A stretch of DNA of 8,627 nucleotides from the NCBI GenBank assembly GCA_028700355.1, contig JAQVSX010000018.1:1-8627 (forward strand), given 5' to 3'. Position numbers and translations under genes: made by a program. The notes under the pieces were generated by a model. That model was not told the origin of the DNA, ran no database searches, and saw only the letters and a list, made by a program, of their open reading frames with translations. How positions within the stretch are numbered: position 1 is the stretch's first letter; each line of letters begins with the position of its first letter. The stretch comes from Clostridia bacterium. GTDB taxonomy: Bacteria > Bacillota > Clostridia > Christensenellales > HGM11417. Of the stretch, positions 1 through 5,653 are shown in pieces.

Positions 1-668
1 AAAAGTTCTTTCAGTATGCGGGCAGAATCTGTCTTTGGTTTTCCGTCTCTGCCGATTACCATACCTTGCGGTGTCGGCTTGCCGATTTTTTCAAAATATT
101 CTATCTTGCCCCTTTGGGTAATAGATGTAGCGCAATCTAATATAAAGGGGAAATCTTCATCTGTGGGGAAGCCTATGGTAAGCGGATTTGTGCCGAGCAT
201 ATTTTCCACTCCGAAAGTGGGCGCAATGCTGGGGCGGGCGTTAGTGCCGGTAATGCCTATCATACCTTGCTTTATCGCCATAGAGGCATAATAGCCCGCT
301 ATGCCGTAATGTGAGGAATTTCTAACCGCAACCATACCCATACCGTATTTTTTTGCCTTTTTAATGGCAATATTCATAGCCTTATTGCTTATTACCATAC
401 CCATGCCGTTATTGCCGTCGACAACCGCCGTTGTGGGAGTTTCCCTTATTACCTCAAATTTTGTTACAGGACTTAAAATTCCGTCATTTATTCTGTCAAT
501 ATATATAGGTTTAAACCTGTTTATACCGTGAGAATCAATACCCCGCCTGTCGGCTTCTGTCAGCACATCGGCGCAAACTGCGGCATCTTCTCTCGTCAGC
601 CCTGCGCAGATAAAAGCATCTGTAATAAAATTTGTTACGGTATTCCAATCTAAAATTATATCAGACAT
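1..668 (-). CDS. Ldh2/malate dehydrogenase-type NAD(P)-dependent oxidoreductase, C-terminus cut by window edge
   Basis: The reading frame starts at ATG 668-666 and stays open to base 1, giving 222 codons of a family that is usually about 330-360 residues, so roughly the last third is missing. It belongs to the Ldh_2 family (malate, L-lactate, ureidoglycolate and sulfolactate dehydrogenases, YbiC/AllD/YiaK type), which reduces or oxidises 2-hydroxy acids with NAD(P) in the cytoplasm. Visible signatures are DSHG at residues 45-48 followed by R51 (S46, H47 and R51 match the YiaK active-site Ser/His/Arg), RNSSHYG at 116-122, GTNP at 159-162 and LDCATS at 177-182. AAGGAG lies 8 bases before the ATG. 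The gene starts 33 bases after the stop of the HAD phosphatase gene with no terminator between, so the two are probably co-transcribed. Substrate cannot be assigned from sequence alone; malate or lactate are only the commonest options. Confidence 0.88.
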   Translation of the reverse strand, partial: MSDIILDWNTVTNFITDAFICAGLTREDAAVCADVLTEADRRGIDSHGINRFKPIYIDRINDGILSPVTKFEVIRETPTTAVVDGNNGMGMVISNKAMNIAIKKAKKYGMGMVAVRNSSHYGIAGYYASMAIKQGMIGITGTNARPSIAPTFGVENMLGTNPLTIGFPTDEDFPFILDCATSITQRGKIEYFEKIGKPTPQGMVIGRDGKPKTDSARILKEL

Positions 669-701
669 ATATTTTTCTCCTTAAAATTTTTGCTTATTAG
701 C

Positions 702-1490
702 TTAAATATTGCTTATTATATCCTTAACGGAATCAAAAACAAAGTCAGCTTTTATTTTACTGCCCTCATATATTTTTATATCCGTTTCGCCCGAAAGCAC
801 CAATGCAGACTTAAAACCGTTATTATTAGCGAACAAAATATCGGTGCTGAGCCTGTCGCCTACCATTGCTATACATTCGGGGGAAACATTAAGTTTTTTT
901 GAGATATACTTTGCCATAATATTATACGGCTTGCCGCATATAATATCGCAGCTTTTATTTGTGCTTGCTTTGATAAGTTCCATAAAAGAGCCGGCATCGG
1001 GCAATAAGCCCGTTTCTGACGGGCAGTTAATATCGGGATGAGTGCTTATATATATTGCGCCTTCACTAATCAAGCGGCAACCCTTTGCAAGCTTATCGTA
1101 AGTCAGTTCTGTATCGTATGACAAAAGCACTATATCTGCATCGTTTTCGGAAAGTTTTATGCCGCAGCCGTGCAGCTCATCTTGCAAAGATTTTGTGCCT
1201 ATAAGATAAACCTTTTTGCCGTAATAATTTTTGTTTATATAATCTGCCGCAACAACTCCGGATGTTAAAATTTCATTTATATCTGCCTCAAAGCCCAGAT
1301 TATTTATTTTAATTAAATAATCCGCAGCGGATTTAGATGAATTATTTGTCAGAAAAATAAGTTTTCTGCCGCTTTGCCTTATTTTTTTTACAAACTCTAT
1401 TGCGCCGCCAATAACCTTGTTTCCAAGATACAATGTACCGTCAAGGTCAAGTATAAAGCATTTAATTTGTTTTAAAATTTCATTTGACAC
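702..1490 (-). CDS. HAD-IIA family phosphatase, NagD/p-nitrophenylphosphatase-like
   Basis: A 262-residue cytoplasmic HAD-superfamily phosphatase, full length for the HAD-IIA (NagD, AraL, Pho13) group. Motif I is DLDGT at residues 15-19, with D15 as nucleophile and D17 as acid/base. Motif II is TNNSS at 48-52, the motif III lysine is K187 in CGKPYN, and motif IV is GDRLSTD at 211-217. Between motifs II and III the C2-type cap carries the family stretch HPDINCP (151-157) and PDAGS (164-168). The start is GTG at 1490-1488, with AAGGTG centred about 11 bases upstream; no ATG in frame is better placed. Members hydrolyse small phosphomonoesters (sugar phosphates, phosphoglycolate, nucleoside monophosphates), and the real substrate cannot be read from the sequence. 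It is the first gene of a likely two-gene unit with the Ldh2-type dehydrogenase, which suggests but does not prove a shared metabolite pathway or metabolite repair. Confidence 0.9.
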   Translation of the reverse strand: MSNEILKQIKCFILDLDGTLYLGNKVIGGAIEFVKKIRQSGRKLIFLTNNSSKSAADYLIKINNLGFEADINEILTSGVVAADYINKNYYGKKVYLIGTKSLQDELHGCGIKLSENDADIVLLSYDTELTYDKLAKGCRLISEGAIYISTHPDINCPSETGLLPDAGSFMELIKASTNKSCDIICGKPYNIMAKYISKKLNVSPECIAMVGDRLSTDILFANNNGFKSALVLSGETDIKIYEGSKIKADFVFDSVKDIISNI

Positions 1491-1538
1491 TAATATTTAC
1501 ACCTTTGCTTATCCATTTTCATTATGTCTAACTGCTTA

Positions 1539-1567
1539 ATTTTACCATAAAAATATATAAATTAAAA
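1539..1567 (-). promoter_or_regulatory. Candidate extended -10 promoter for the HAD-Ldh2 unit
   Basis: On the minus strand TGGTAAAAT (1547-1539) fits an extended -10 (TGn plus TAAAAT). Seventeen bases further upstream TTTTAA (1567-1562) is only a poor -35. It overlaps the U-rich tail of the hppA terminator, so the unit could start its own transcript directly behind hppA. The position is reasonable for the GTG at 1490. This is a pattern match only. Confidence 0.35.
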
Positions 1568-1578
1568 GTAAAATAATA

Positions 1579-1606
1579 AGGCGCCAAGTTTAATAACTTG
1601 GCGCCT
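1579..1606 (-). terminator. Rho-independent terminator of hppA
   Basis: A perfect 12-bp stem (arm 1595-1606, arm 1579-1590, core GGCGCCAAGTT) closes a 4-base loop. It lies 27 bases past the hppA stop. On the minus strand it is followed by the T-rich run TTATTATTTTACTTTT, while the plus-strand side has no T tract. It therefore serves the leftward hppA transcript and separates it from the HAD gene. Confidence 0.88.
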
Positions 1607-1633
1607 AACGAATGGGACGGAGTAAATTGGCTG

Positions 1634-3718
1634 TTAAAAAATCGATACTGCTAAAAACAGCGCTCCCATAAGCGTTGCGACTAAGCTTACTACGGTAATT
1701 TGCGTATTGATTGAAGGGCCTGCTGTATCCTTAAACGGATCGCCTACGGTATCTCCCACGACCGCTGATTTATGGGCATCGCTGCCCTTTCCGCCGTTGT
1801 TTCCGCTTTCGATATATTTTTTGCTGTTATCCCAAAGACCGCCGCTATTGCTCATAAACAGCGCAAGCATAAGTCCGCTTATAATATTGCCCACAAGAAA
1901 TCCGCCCACTGCATATACTCCGCCTACAAAGCCGACAATCATGGTTGACAGTATTGCAAACAATCCCGCAGGTATAAGTTCTTTAAGCGCACCCTTTGTC
2001 GCTATTTCAATACATTTTGCGTAATCGGGGCAAACGCCTTCTTTACCTTCCTTTAAACCGTCTATTTCTTTAAACTGACGGTGAATTTCTGCTATCATTC
2101 TCTGCGCATTTTTATCAACGCCGAGAATCTGCAAAGCGCTGAAAACTGCAGGCACAGCGGCTCCTATCAGCAGACCGAAAAATACCAAAGGATTCATAAC
2201 GTCAAATCCGCTGATTAAACTTCTGCCCGTCAGTGCCGCCGCAGCGTTGATTTCACTTAAAAAAGCGCCGAGCAGCGCAATTACGGTAAGTCCCGCAGCG
2301 CCGATTGCGAATCCTTTGGTTATAGCCTTTACGGTATTTCCGGCGGAGTCAAGTTTATCTGCGATTTCAATAACGTCTTCGCCTAAATTGCCCATTTCGG
2401 CAAGCCCTCTTGCGTTGTCAACAATCGGGCCGTAAGCATCGTTGCTGATAATCATTGCTACAATTGAAAGCATGCCTACCGCCGCAACCGAAATGCCGAA
2501 CATTCCATAACCTTCGCCCAAGGGAGCGCAAATGTAGTATGCGCTTAAAGCGGAAACAGCTATGCCGACCATTGCGGGAAGCACGCTTAAAAAGCCGTAA
2601 CTTATTCCCGAAAGAATGGTAAAAGCCGGACCTGTCTTGCTTGCGTTTGCAACCTGACGGACGGGGCGTTTTGTGTCGTTGGTAAAATAGTCCGTGGTTA
2701 TGCCTATTACTACGCCTATTACAAGCCCAAGCGCCGAAGCGCACCAAAGCCGCCAGCTGAAATTAAGCGCCCATGTAGCAAGTGCCGTAAGTATAAAGAA
2801 TATACCCGTTGTAACATATGTGTTTTTGTTCAAAGCTCCCGTAGGGGTGCCTTTTTTGCCCATTTTTGAGGTAAATATTCCTATGATAGAGCAAAGCAGT
2901 CCGATTGCCGCAAAACAAAAAATCATAGTGATATTTGTAACGCTGTTAATAAGCGAAGATGCGATAACCAGCGCCGCCGCTATGGATGCCACATGAGAAT
3001 CGAACAAATCTGCTCCCATTCCGGCAACATCGCCCACATTGTCGCCGACGTTATCGGCTATAACGGCGGGATTTCTGGGATCGTCCTCAGGTATGCCGAG
3101 TTCGACCTTTCCTGTGATGTCTGCGCTTATATCCGCTGTTTTGGTAAATATGCCTCCGCCCGCCTTAGCAAACAGCGCAAGGCTTGACGCTCCGAAGCTG
3201 AAACCCAGCAGCATTGTCGTATTGCCGGTAATAAGAAACAGCAGCAAAATGCCGAGCAGGCTGCTTCCTACTACGGCAAGCCCCATTACAGCGCCGCCTC
3301 GAAAACCGCATAAAAAACTTTCTCTGATGCCTTTTTTTGCCGCCTCCGCAGTCTTGACATTTGCATTCGTTGCAATTTCTATGCCTATTTTGCCGGCAAT
3401 TGCGCTGAAAAGCGTTCCGAAAATGTATGCTAGCGCCATTATTAAATTTTTTTCAAAAATATCAGATATACCTGCATTCCATACAGGCGACGGCAGCAAA
3501 ATGAAAATAACCAGCGCCGCAACTGCGGCAAATTTTGCAAGCACGGCGTATTCTTTACGCAAAAATGTCCTTGCGCCTTCTTTAATCAGTTTGCCCACGC
3601 TTTTGATTTTAGCGTTTCCGCTGTTTTGTTTTTTAAGCCAGATGTACAGGAAAGAAACGAACACAAAACTTAAAAGGCAGATAGCTATTCCAATAAAAAT
3701 AATCGTTTTTTGAGTCAT
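1634..3718 (-). CDS. hppA: Membrane-bound ion-pumping pyrophosphatase, K+-independent type
   Basis: This integral membrane enzyme of about 16 helices hydrolyses cytoplasmic PPi and pumps H+ (or Na+ in some subfamilies) out. The start is taken as ATG 3718-3716 (694 residues), because AGGTG sits 6 bases upstream. The longer reading from GTG 3727 (697 residues) would use part of that same ribosome site as its start codon. PPi/Mg-binding motifs are present: DNVGDNVGD at 222-230, EDDPRNPAVIADN before it, DNARG near 434-438, and DTVGDPFKDTAGPS near 656-669 with the gate lysine K663. GNTVKAIT (460-467) carries K464 and T467, where K+-dependent enzymes have Ala (GNTTAA). Lys there marks the K+-independent subfamily, mostly H+ pumps. 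In GADLFDS (235-241) D240 replaces the usual gate Glu. The gene is monocistronic with its own promoter and terminator. Family assignment is certain; the transported ion is inferred. Confidence 0.97.
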   Translation of the reverse strand: MTQKTIIFIGIAICLLSFVFVSFLYIWLKKQNSGNAKIKSVGKLIKEGARTFLRKEYAVLAKFAAVAALVIFILLPSPVWNAGISDIFEKNLIMALAYIFGTLFSAIAGKIGIEIATNANVKTAEAAKKGIRESFLCGFRGGAVMGLAVVGSSLLGILLLFLITGNTTMLLGFSFGASSLALFAKAGGGIFTKTADISADITGKVELGIPEDDPRNPAVIADNVGDNVGDVAGMGADLFDSHVASIAAALVIASSLINSVTNITMIFCFAAIGLLCSIIGIFTSKMGKKGTPTGALNKNTYVTTGIFFILTALATWALNFSWRLWCASALGLVIGVVIGITTDYFTNDTKRPVRQVANASKTGPAFTILSGISYGFLSVLPAMVGIAVSALSAYYICAPLGEGYGMFGISVAAVGMLSIVAMIISNDAYGPIVDNARGLAEMGNLGEDVIEIADKLDSAGNTVKAITKGFAIGAAGLTVIALLGAFLSEINAAAALTGRSLISGFDVMNPLVFFGLLIGAAVPAVFSALQILGVDKNAQRMIAEIHRQFKEIDGLKEGKEGVCPDYAKCIEIATKGALKELIPAGLFAILSTMIVGFVGGVYAVGGFLVGNIISGLMLALFMSNSGGLWDNSKKYIESGNNGGKGSDAHKSAVVGDTVGDPFKDTAGPSINTQITVVSLVATLMGALFLAVSIF

Positions 3719-3757
3719 CTTTTGCACCTACTAAAATGTTATTTTTTTATGCTTTTT

Positions 3758-3790
3758 TTAACAATCGTTATTTATTTTAATCTTAACAAT
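3758..3790. repeat. Direct repeat TTAACAAT around the hppA start point
   Basis: TTAACAAT occurs at 3758-3765 and again at 3783-3790, 25 bases apart. Read on the minus strand, the first copy met lies between the -35 and -10 of the hppA promoter and the second lies near the expected start point. The distal copy is also part of TAACAATCGTTA, which has 4-bp inverted arms. The placement would suit an operator, but in such AT-rich DNA an 8-base repeat may be chance. Confidence 0.3.
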
Positions 3791-3802
3791 ATTATATGTC
3801 AA
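3774..3802 (-). promoter_or_regulatory. Sigma-A type promoter of hppA
   Basis: On the minus strand TTGACA (3802-3797) is separated by 17 bases from TAAAAT (3779-3774): a perfect -35, and a -10 with one mismatch, at ideal spacing. The predicted start near 3767 leaves a leader of about 50 bases before the ATG at 3718. The rest of this gap (3803-3947) is AT-rich and I see no gene in it. Confidence 0.75.
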
Positions 3803-3947
3803 ACGATTTTGCAAGAATAAATACTGTTACCCGAAAAATGTTGAAAAAAGACTATGAAAAAGCTTTAATGACAAATAATATGGCAATATATATTTAAATT
3901 AATGAATTTTAACAAGTATTGAAATTTTCTGTATTTACACTAAACAC

Positions 3948-3976
3948 AAAAAAAATCCCACAGTAACCTGTGGAAT
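3948..3976 (-). terminator. Terminator of the tRNA operon
   Basis: On the minus strand ATTCCACAG pairs with CTGTGGGAT (one G-T pair) around a GTTA loop (3976-3955), followed by a run of T over 3954-3948. It begins 9 bases after the CCA of tRNA-Tyr, so it ends the leftward tRNA transcript. A short T run on the other side could let it work in both directions. Confidence 0.85.
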
Positions 3977-3984
3977 TTTTGTTT

Positions 3985-4070
3985 TGGTGGAGGGTGGTAG
4001 ATTCGGACTACCGAAGTCGTCTGACAACAGATTTACAGTCTGCCCCCTTTGGCCGCTCGGGAAACCCTCC
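3985..4070 (-). tRNA. tRNA-Tyr (anticodon GTA), with C at position 55
   Basis: A type II tRNA of 86 bases including the encoded CCA. The acceptor GGAGGGT/ACCCTCC is perfect, discriminator A. The anticodon loop CTGTAAA has GTA at 4036-4034, and the long variable arm (GTC/GAC stem) is typical of bacterial Tyr. The T-stem GGTAG/CTACC is perfect, but the T-loop reads TCCGAAT rather than TTCGAAT, putting C where the nearly invariant U55 (pseudouridine) belongs. It is the last gene of the operon. Confidence 0.95.
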
Positions 4071-4083
4071 AAAAAAAATGTGC

Positions 4084-4158
4084 TGGAGCTGGTGATGGGA
4101 TTTGAACCCGCAACCTATTGATTACAAATCAATTGCTCTGCCGTTGAGCTACACCAGC
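4084..4158 (-). tRNA. tRNA-Thr (anticodon TGT)
   Basis: The gene is 75 bases including the encoded CCA. Acceptor GCTGGTG/CACCAGC is perfect and the discriminator is T. The D-arm is GCTC/GAGC, and anticodon stem ATTGA/TCAAT encloses TTTGTAA with anticodon TGT. The T-loop TTCAAAT is normal, but the T-stem GCGGG/CCCAT contains a G49-U65 wobble and a C50-A64 mismatch. It lies 13 bases before tRNA-Tyr. Confidence 0.95.
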
Positions 4159-4165
4159 ACGCTTA

Positions 4166-4241
<76 letters not shown>

Positions 4242-4246
4242 AAATA

Positions 4247-4323
4247 TGGCGACCTGGAAGGGGCTCGAACCCTCGACCTCTAGCGTGACAGGCTAGCGTT
4301 CTAACCAGCTGAACTACCAGGCC
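4247..4323 (-). tRNA. tRNA-Asp (anticodon GTC)
   Basis: The gene is 77 bases including the encoded CCA. Acceptor GGCCTGG/CCAGGTC has one G-T pair. The discriminator is G, as required for Asp identity. The anticodon stem GCTAG... is closed around CTGTCAC, giving GTC, and the T-loop TTCGAGC is normal. Confidence 0.97.
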
Positions 4324-4360
4324 AAAAAAAATTACAGCTTTAACACTGCTTTTGTTTTAT

Positions 4361-4385
4361 ACGGCTTGCTGCCTTGCAAAGCCGT
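4361..4385 (-). other. Hairpin in the long tRNA-Ile2/tRNA-Asp spacer
   Basis: The 67-base spacer between two tRNAs holds an inverted repeat: ACGGCTT (4361-4367) pairs with AAGCCGT (4379-4385), extended by GC/GC with one bulged A around a 6-base loop. No T tract follows on the minus strand, so it does not look like a terminator. It might be an RNA processing structure or a remnant. Confidence 0.5.
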
Positions 4386-4390
4386 TAAAT

Positions 4391-4467
4391 TGGTGGGCCT
4401 TCACGGATTTGAACCGCGGACCAATCGGTTATGAGCCGACCGCTCTGACCAGCTGAGCTAAAGGCCC
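4391..4467 (-). tRNA. CAT-anticodon tRNA, probably tRNA-Ile2 (lysidine type) rather than Met
   Basis: The gene is 77 bases including the encoded CCA. Acceptor GGGCCTT/AAGGCCC, discriminator A, anticodon loop CTCATAA. It is not an initiator: it has a G1-C72 pair and lacks the three consecutive GC pairs next to the anticodon loop. The acceptor with C4-G69 and C5-G68, the start GGGCCTTTAGCTC and the loop CTCATAA resemble bacterial tRNA-Ile2, whose C34 is changed to lysidine by TilS. Firmicute elongator Met usually has a GGCGG-type acceptor and a TTCATAC loop. The Ile2 call is a comparison from memory; the CAT anticodon itself is certain. Confidence 0.72.
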
Positions 4468-4497
4468 CCATATAATTTACGCCGCTTATGTTTATAC

Positions 4498-4573
4498 TGG
4501 TCGGGGTGAAGAGGCTCGAACTCCCGACCCCATGGTCCCAAACCATGTGCGCTACCAGCTGCGCTACACCCCG
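4498..4573 (-). tRNA. tRNA-Pro (anticodon TGG)
   Basis: The gene is 76 bases including the encoded CCA. Acceptor CGGGGTG/CACCCCG, discriminator A, anticodon loop TTTGGGA with TGG, T-arm GGGAG/CTCTT (two G-U pairs) and loop TTCGAGC. It is the first gene of the operon, about 40 bases after the predicted transcript start. Confidence 0.97.
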
Positions 4574-4618
4574 CTATTGCAGTAAATAGGTTTTGCAACT
4601 TATAAACAACGCTATAAA

Positions 4619-4647
4619 AATATACTATATAATCGCTCAATTGTCAA
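4619..4647 (-). promoter_or_regulatory. Sigma-A promoter of the tRNA operon
   Basis: On the minus strand a perfect TTGACA (4647-4642) is followed after exactly 17 bases by TATATT (4624-4619, one mismatch). It points at tRNA-Pro, with a leader of about 40 bases. This is one of the best promoter matches in the window, as expected for stable RNA genes, and no other strong promoter lies inside the tRNA cluster. Confidence 0.85.
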
Positions 4648-4881
4648 CAAAATTAACCTAAGTATTTTAAATAAAAAATATTTAGAAATTCTCTCTATTC
4701 TCTTAATAATCGACACATTAAAATAAAATAACTTAAATAAAAAATGTTAGTATTTAATTTAACCACATTATAATATAAAAATTTTGTTTTTCTGTAATAA
4801 AAGTTAAAGCCCCACATATAATGCAGCTTATCAATATAATTATGCTTAATTTTTTACTTATTTTTTGGCAAGAGGTTGAAA
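4648..4881. other. AT-rich region between the tRNA operon and the spoIIA operon
   Basis: With the promoter just left of it, this is a gene-free stretch of 308 bases (4574-4881). It must hold the spoIIA promoter. Three TATAAT hexamers occur on the plus strand (4769-4774, 4817-4822, 4835-4840), none with a good -35 at 16-18 bases. The sigma-H -10 core GAAT does not occur before the start codon. TTAGAAATT (4682-4690) resembles a sigma-H -35 but has no partner. No ORF with a ribosome site, RNA gene or long repeat is visible. Confidence 0.5.
4709..4715 (-). promoter_or_regulatory. Possible Spo0A box upstream of spoIIA
   Basis: TGTCGAT on the minus strand matches the 0A-box core TGTCGAA in 6 of 7 positions, about 165 bases before the spoIIAA start. 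In Bacillus the spoIIA operon needs Spo0A~P, so the location is plausible. A 7-base match of this quality can be chance. Confidence 0.25.
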
Positions 4882-5202
4882 ATGAATATAGATTTTTTGA
4901 TTAAGAGAGATGTACTGATAATTTATTTAAGCGGAGAGCTAGACGAATACAATGCCGCTTCCGCAAAGCACAGGATAGATACAGCGCTTGATAAATACAG
5001 TTACAAAAGCGCAGTGTTTGATTTATCCAACCTTGCGTTTATGGATAGTACCGGTGTCGGAATGTTTATCGGCAGATATAAAAAGCTGAGCCGACAAAAT
5101 AAAAAAGTATTTATACAAAACCCCTGCTTTCAGGTCGAAAAAATTTTGCGGATGTCGGGGCTATACCAAATAATGCCCAAGATTAAAAACGAGGTTATAT
5201 GA
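4882..5202 (+). CDS. spoIIAA: Anti-anti-sigma factor SpoIIAA (STAS domain)
   Basis: A small cytoplasmic STAS-domain protein of 106 residues. When unphosphorylated it binds the anti-sigma factor SpoIIAB and releases sigma-F in the forespore; SpoIIAB phosphorylates it and SpoIIE dephosphorylates it. The phosphorylation motif is DSTG at residues 55-58, with S56 equivalent to B. subtilis Ser58, followed by GMFIGRYK, which matches the family's GVILGRYK. LSGELDEYNA near 16-25 is the usual first STAS strand-loop. The ATG at 4882 is chosen because AGAGG ends 6 bases before it; an in-frame TTG at 4876 would abut that site. It is the first gene of spoIIA. The stop overlaps the start of spoIIAB by four bases (ATGA), implying translational coupling and balanced partner amounts. 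The gene order, not only the motif, separates it from RsbV-like paralogs. Confidence 0.96.
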   Translation: MNIDFLIKRDVLIIYLSGELDEYNAASAKHRIDTALDKYSYKSAVFDLSNLAFMDSTGVGMFIGRYKKLSRQNKKVFIQNPCFQVEKILRMSGLYQIMPKIKNEVI

Positions 5203-5639
5203 TTATGAAATTTAACAACGAAGCAACAATAAGGTTTAAATCAAAATCTGTAAACGAATACTTTGCACGCAATGCAATCGCTGCTTTTATAATGCAGCTT
5301 AACCCCACAATAGAGCAAATGAACGATGTAAAAACAGCGGTAAGCGAAGCTGTTACAAACTGCAAAGTCCATGCCTATGACAGCGAAGATGATTATATAG
5401 AAATTTTTTGCGGCATCGAGGGCGAAAAACTACATATTAAGGTTTCGGACAGCGGAAAAGGCATAGCCGATATCGAAAAGGCAATGCAACCTTTTTACAC
5501 TACCTGCCCCGAGGACGAAAGGTCCGGAATGGGCTTTACTGTAATGGAAACATTTATGGACAGTCTGCATGTGGAAAACAACACTCCCAAGGGCACGGTA
5601 GTATATATGACAAAAATATTCGGCAATAGCGGCAAGTAA
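5199..5639 (+). CDS. spoIIAB: Anti-sigma-F factor and serine kinase SpoIIAB
   Basis: A GHKL-type ATPase/protein kinase of 146 residues, the same length as the Bacillus protein. It holds sigma-F inactive and phosphorylates SpoIIAA on serine. The N-box is SEAVTN at residues 49-54 (E50 general base, N54 Mg ligand). The G1 box is DSGKG at 84-88, the G2 segment is ERSGMGFTVME at 107-117, and PFYTT (98-102) lies in the ATP lid. R24 in YFARN corresponds to the arginine region used to contact sigma-F and SpoIIAA. The ATG at 5199 overlaps the spoIIAA stop. A second ATG at 5205 sits 10 bases after the GAGG at 5191-5194 and is an equally possible start, giving 144 residues. sigF follows after 14 bases. 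Confidence 0.97.
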   Translation: MIMKFNNEATIRFKSKSVNEYFARNAIAAFIMQLNPTIEQMNDVKTAVSEAVTNCKVHAYDSEDDYIEIFCGIEGEKLHIKVSDSGKGIADIEKAMQPFYTTCPEDERSGMGFTVMETFMDSLHVENNTPKGTVVYMTKIFGNSGK

Positions 5640-5653
5640 TATAAGGATTTGTA

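Noticed and set aside
16..291. 91-codon plus-strand ORF
   Set aside because: It is the antisense of the Ldh2 coding sequence, whose family motifs are clear on the other strand.
1490..1516. An 8-codon ORF (MDKQRCKY) ending on the GTG of the HAD gene as TAGTG, possible leader peptide
   Set aside because: It has no ribosome site, and its own sequence contains the AAGGTG that serves the GTG start. It is most likely chance.
3039..3713. 224-codon plus-strand ORF antisense to hppA, plus several shorter ones (1707-2024, 2247-2435, 2694-2996)
   Set aside because: They are mirror frames of a GC-richer membrane protein gene, with no ribosome sites and low-complexity Ala/Ser/Pro-rich products.
4361..4385. 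Hairpin between tRNAs as an internal terminator
   Set aside because: The bases following it on the minus strand are A-rich, not T-rich, and the downstream tRNAs have no promoter of their own.
4458..4640. 60-codon minus-strand ORF
   Set aside because: It runs through the tRNA-Pro gene and the end of tRNA-Ile2 and matches no protein pattern.
4769..4840. Three TATAAT hexamers as sigma-A promoters for spoIIA
   Set aside because: None has a -35 better than 3 of 6 at 16-18 bases. TATAAT is common by chance in DNA this AT-rich.
4676..4860. Possible riboswitch or small RNA before spoIIA
   Set aside because: There is no stable GC-containing stem and no T-box or other leader motif, only AT-rich DNA.
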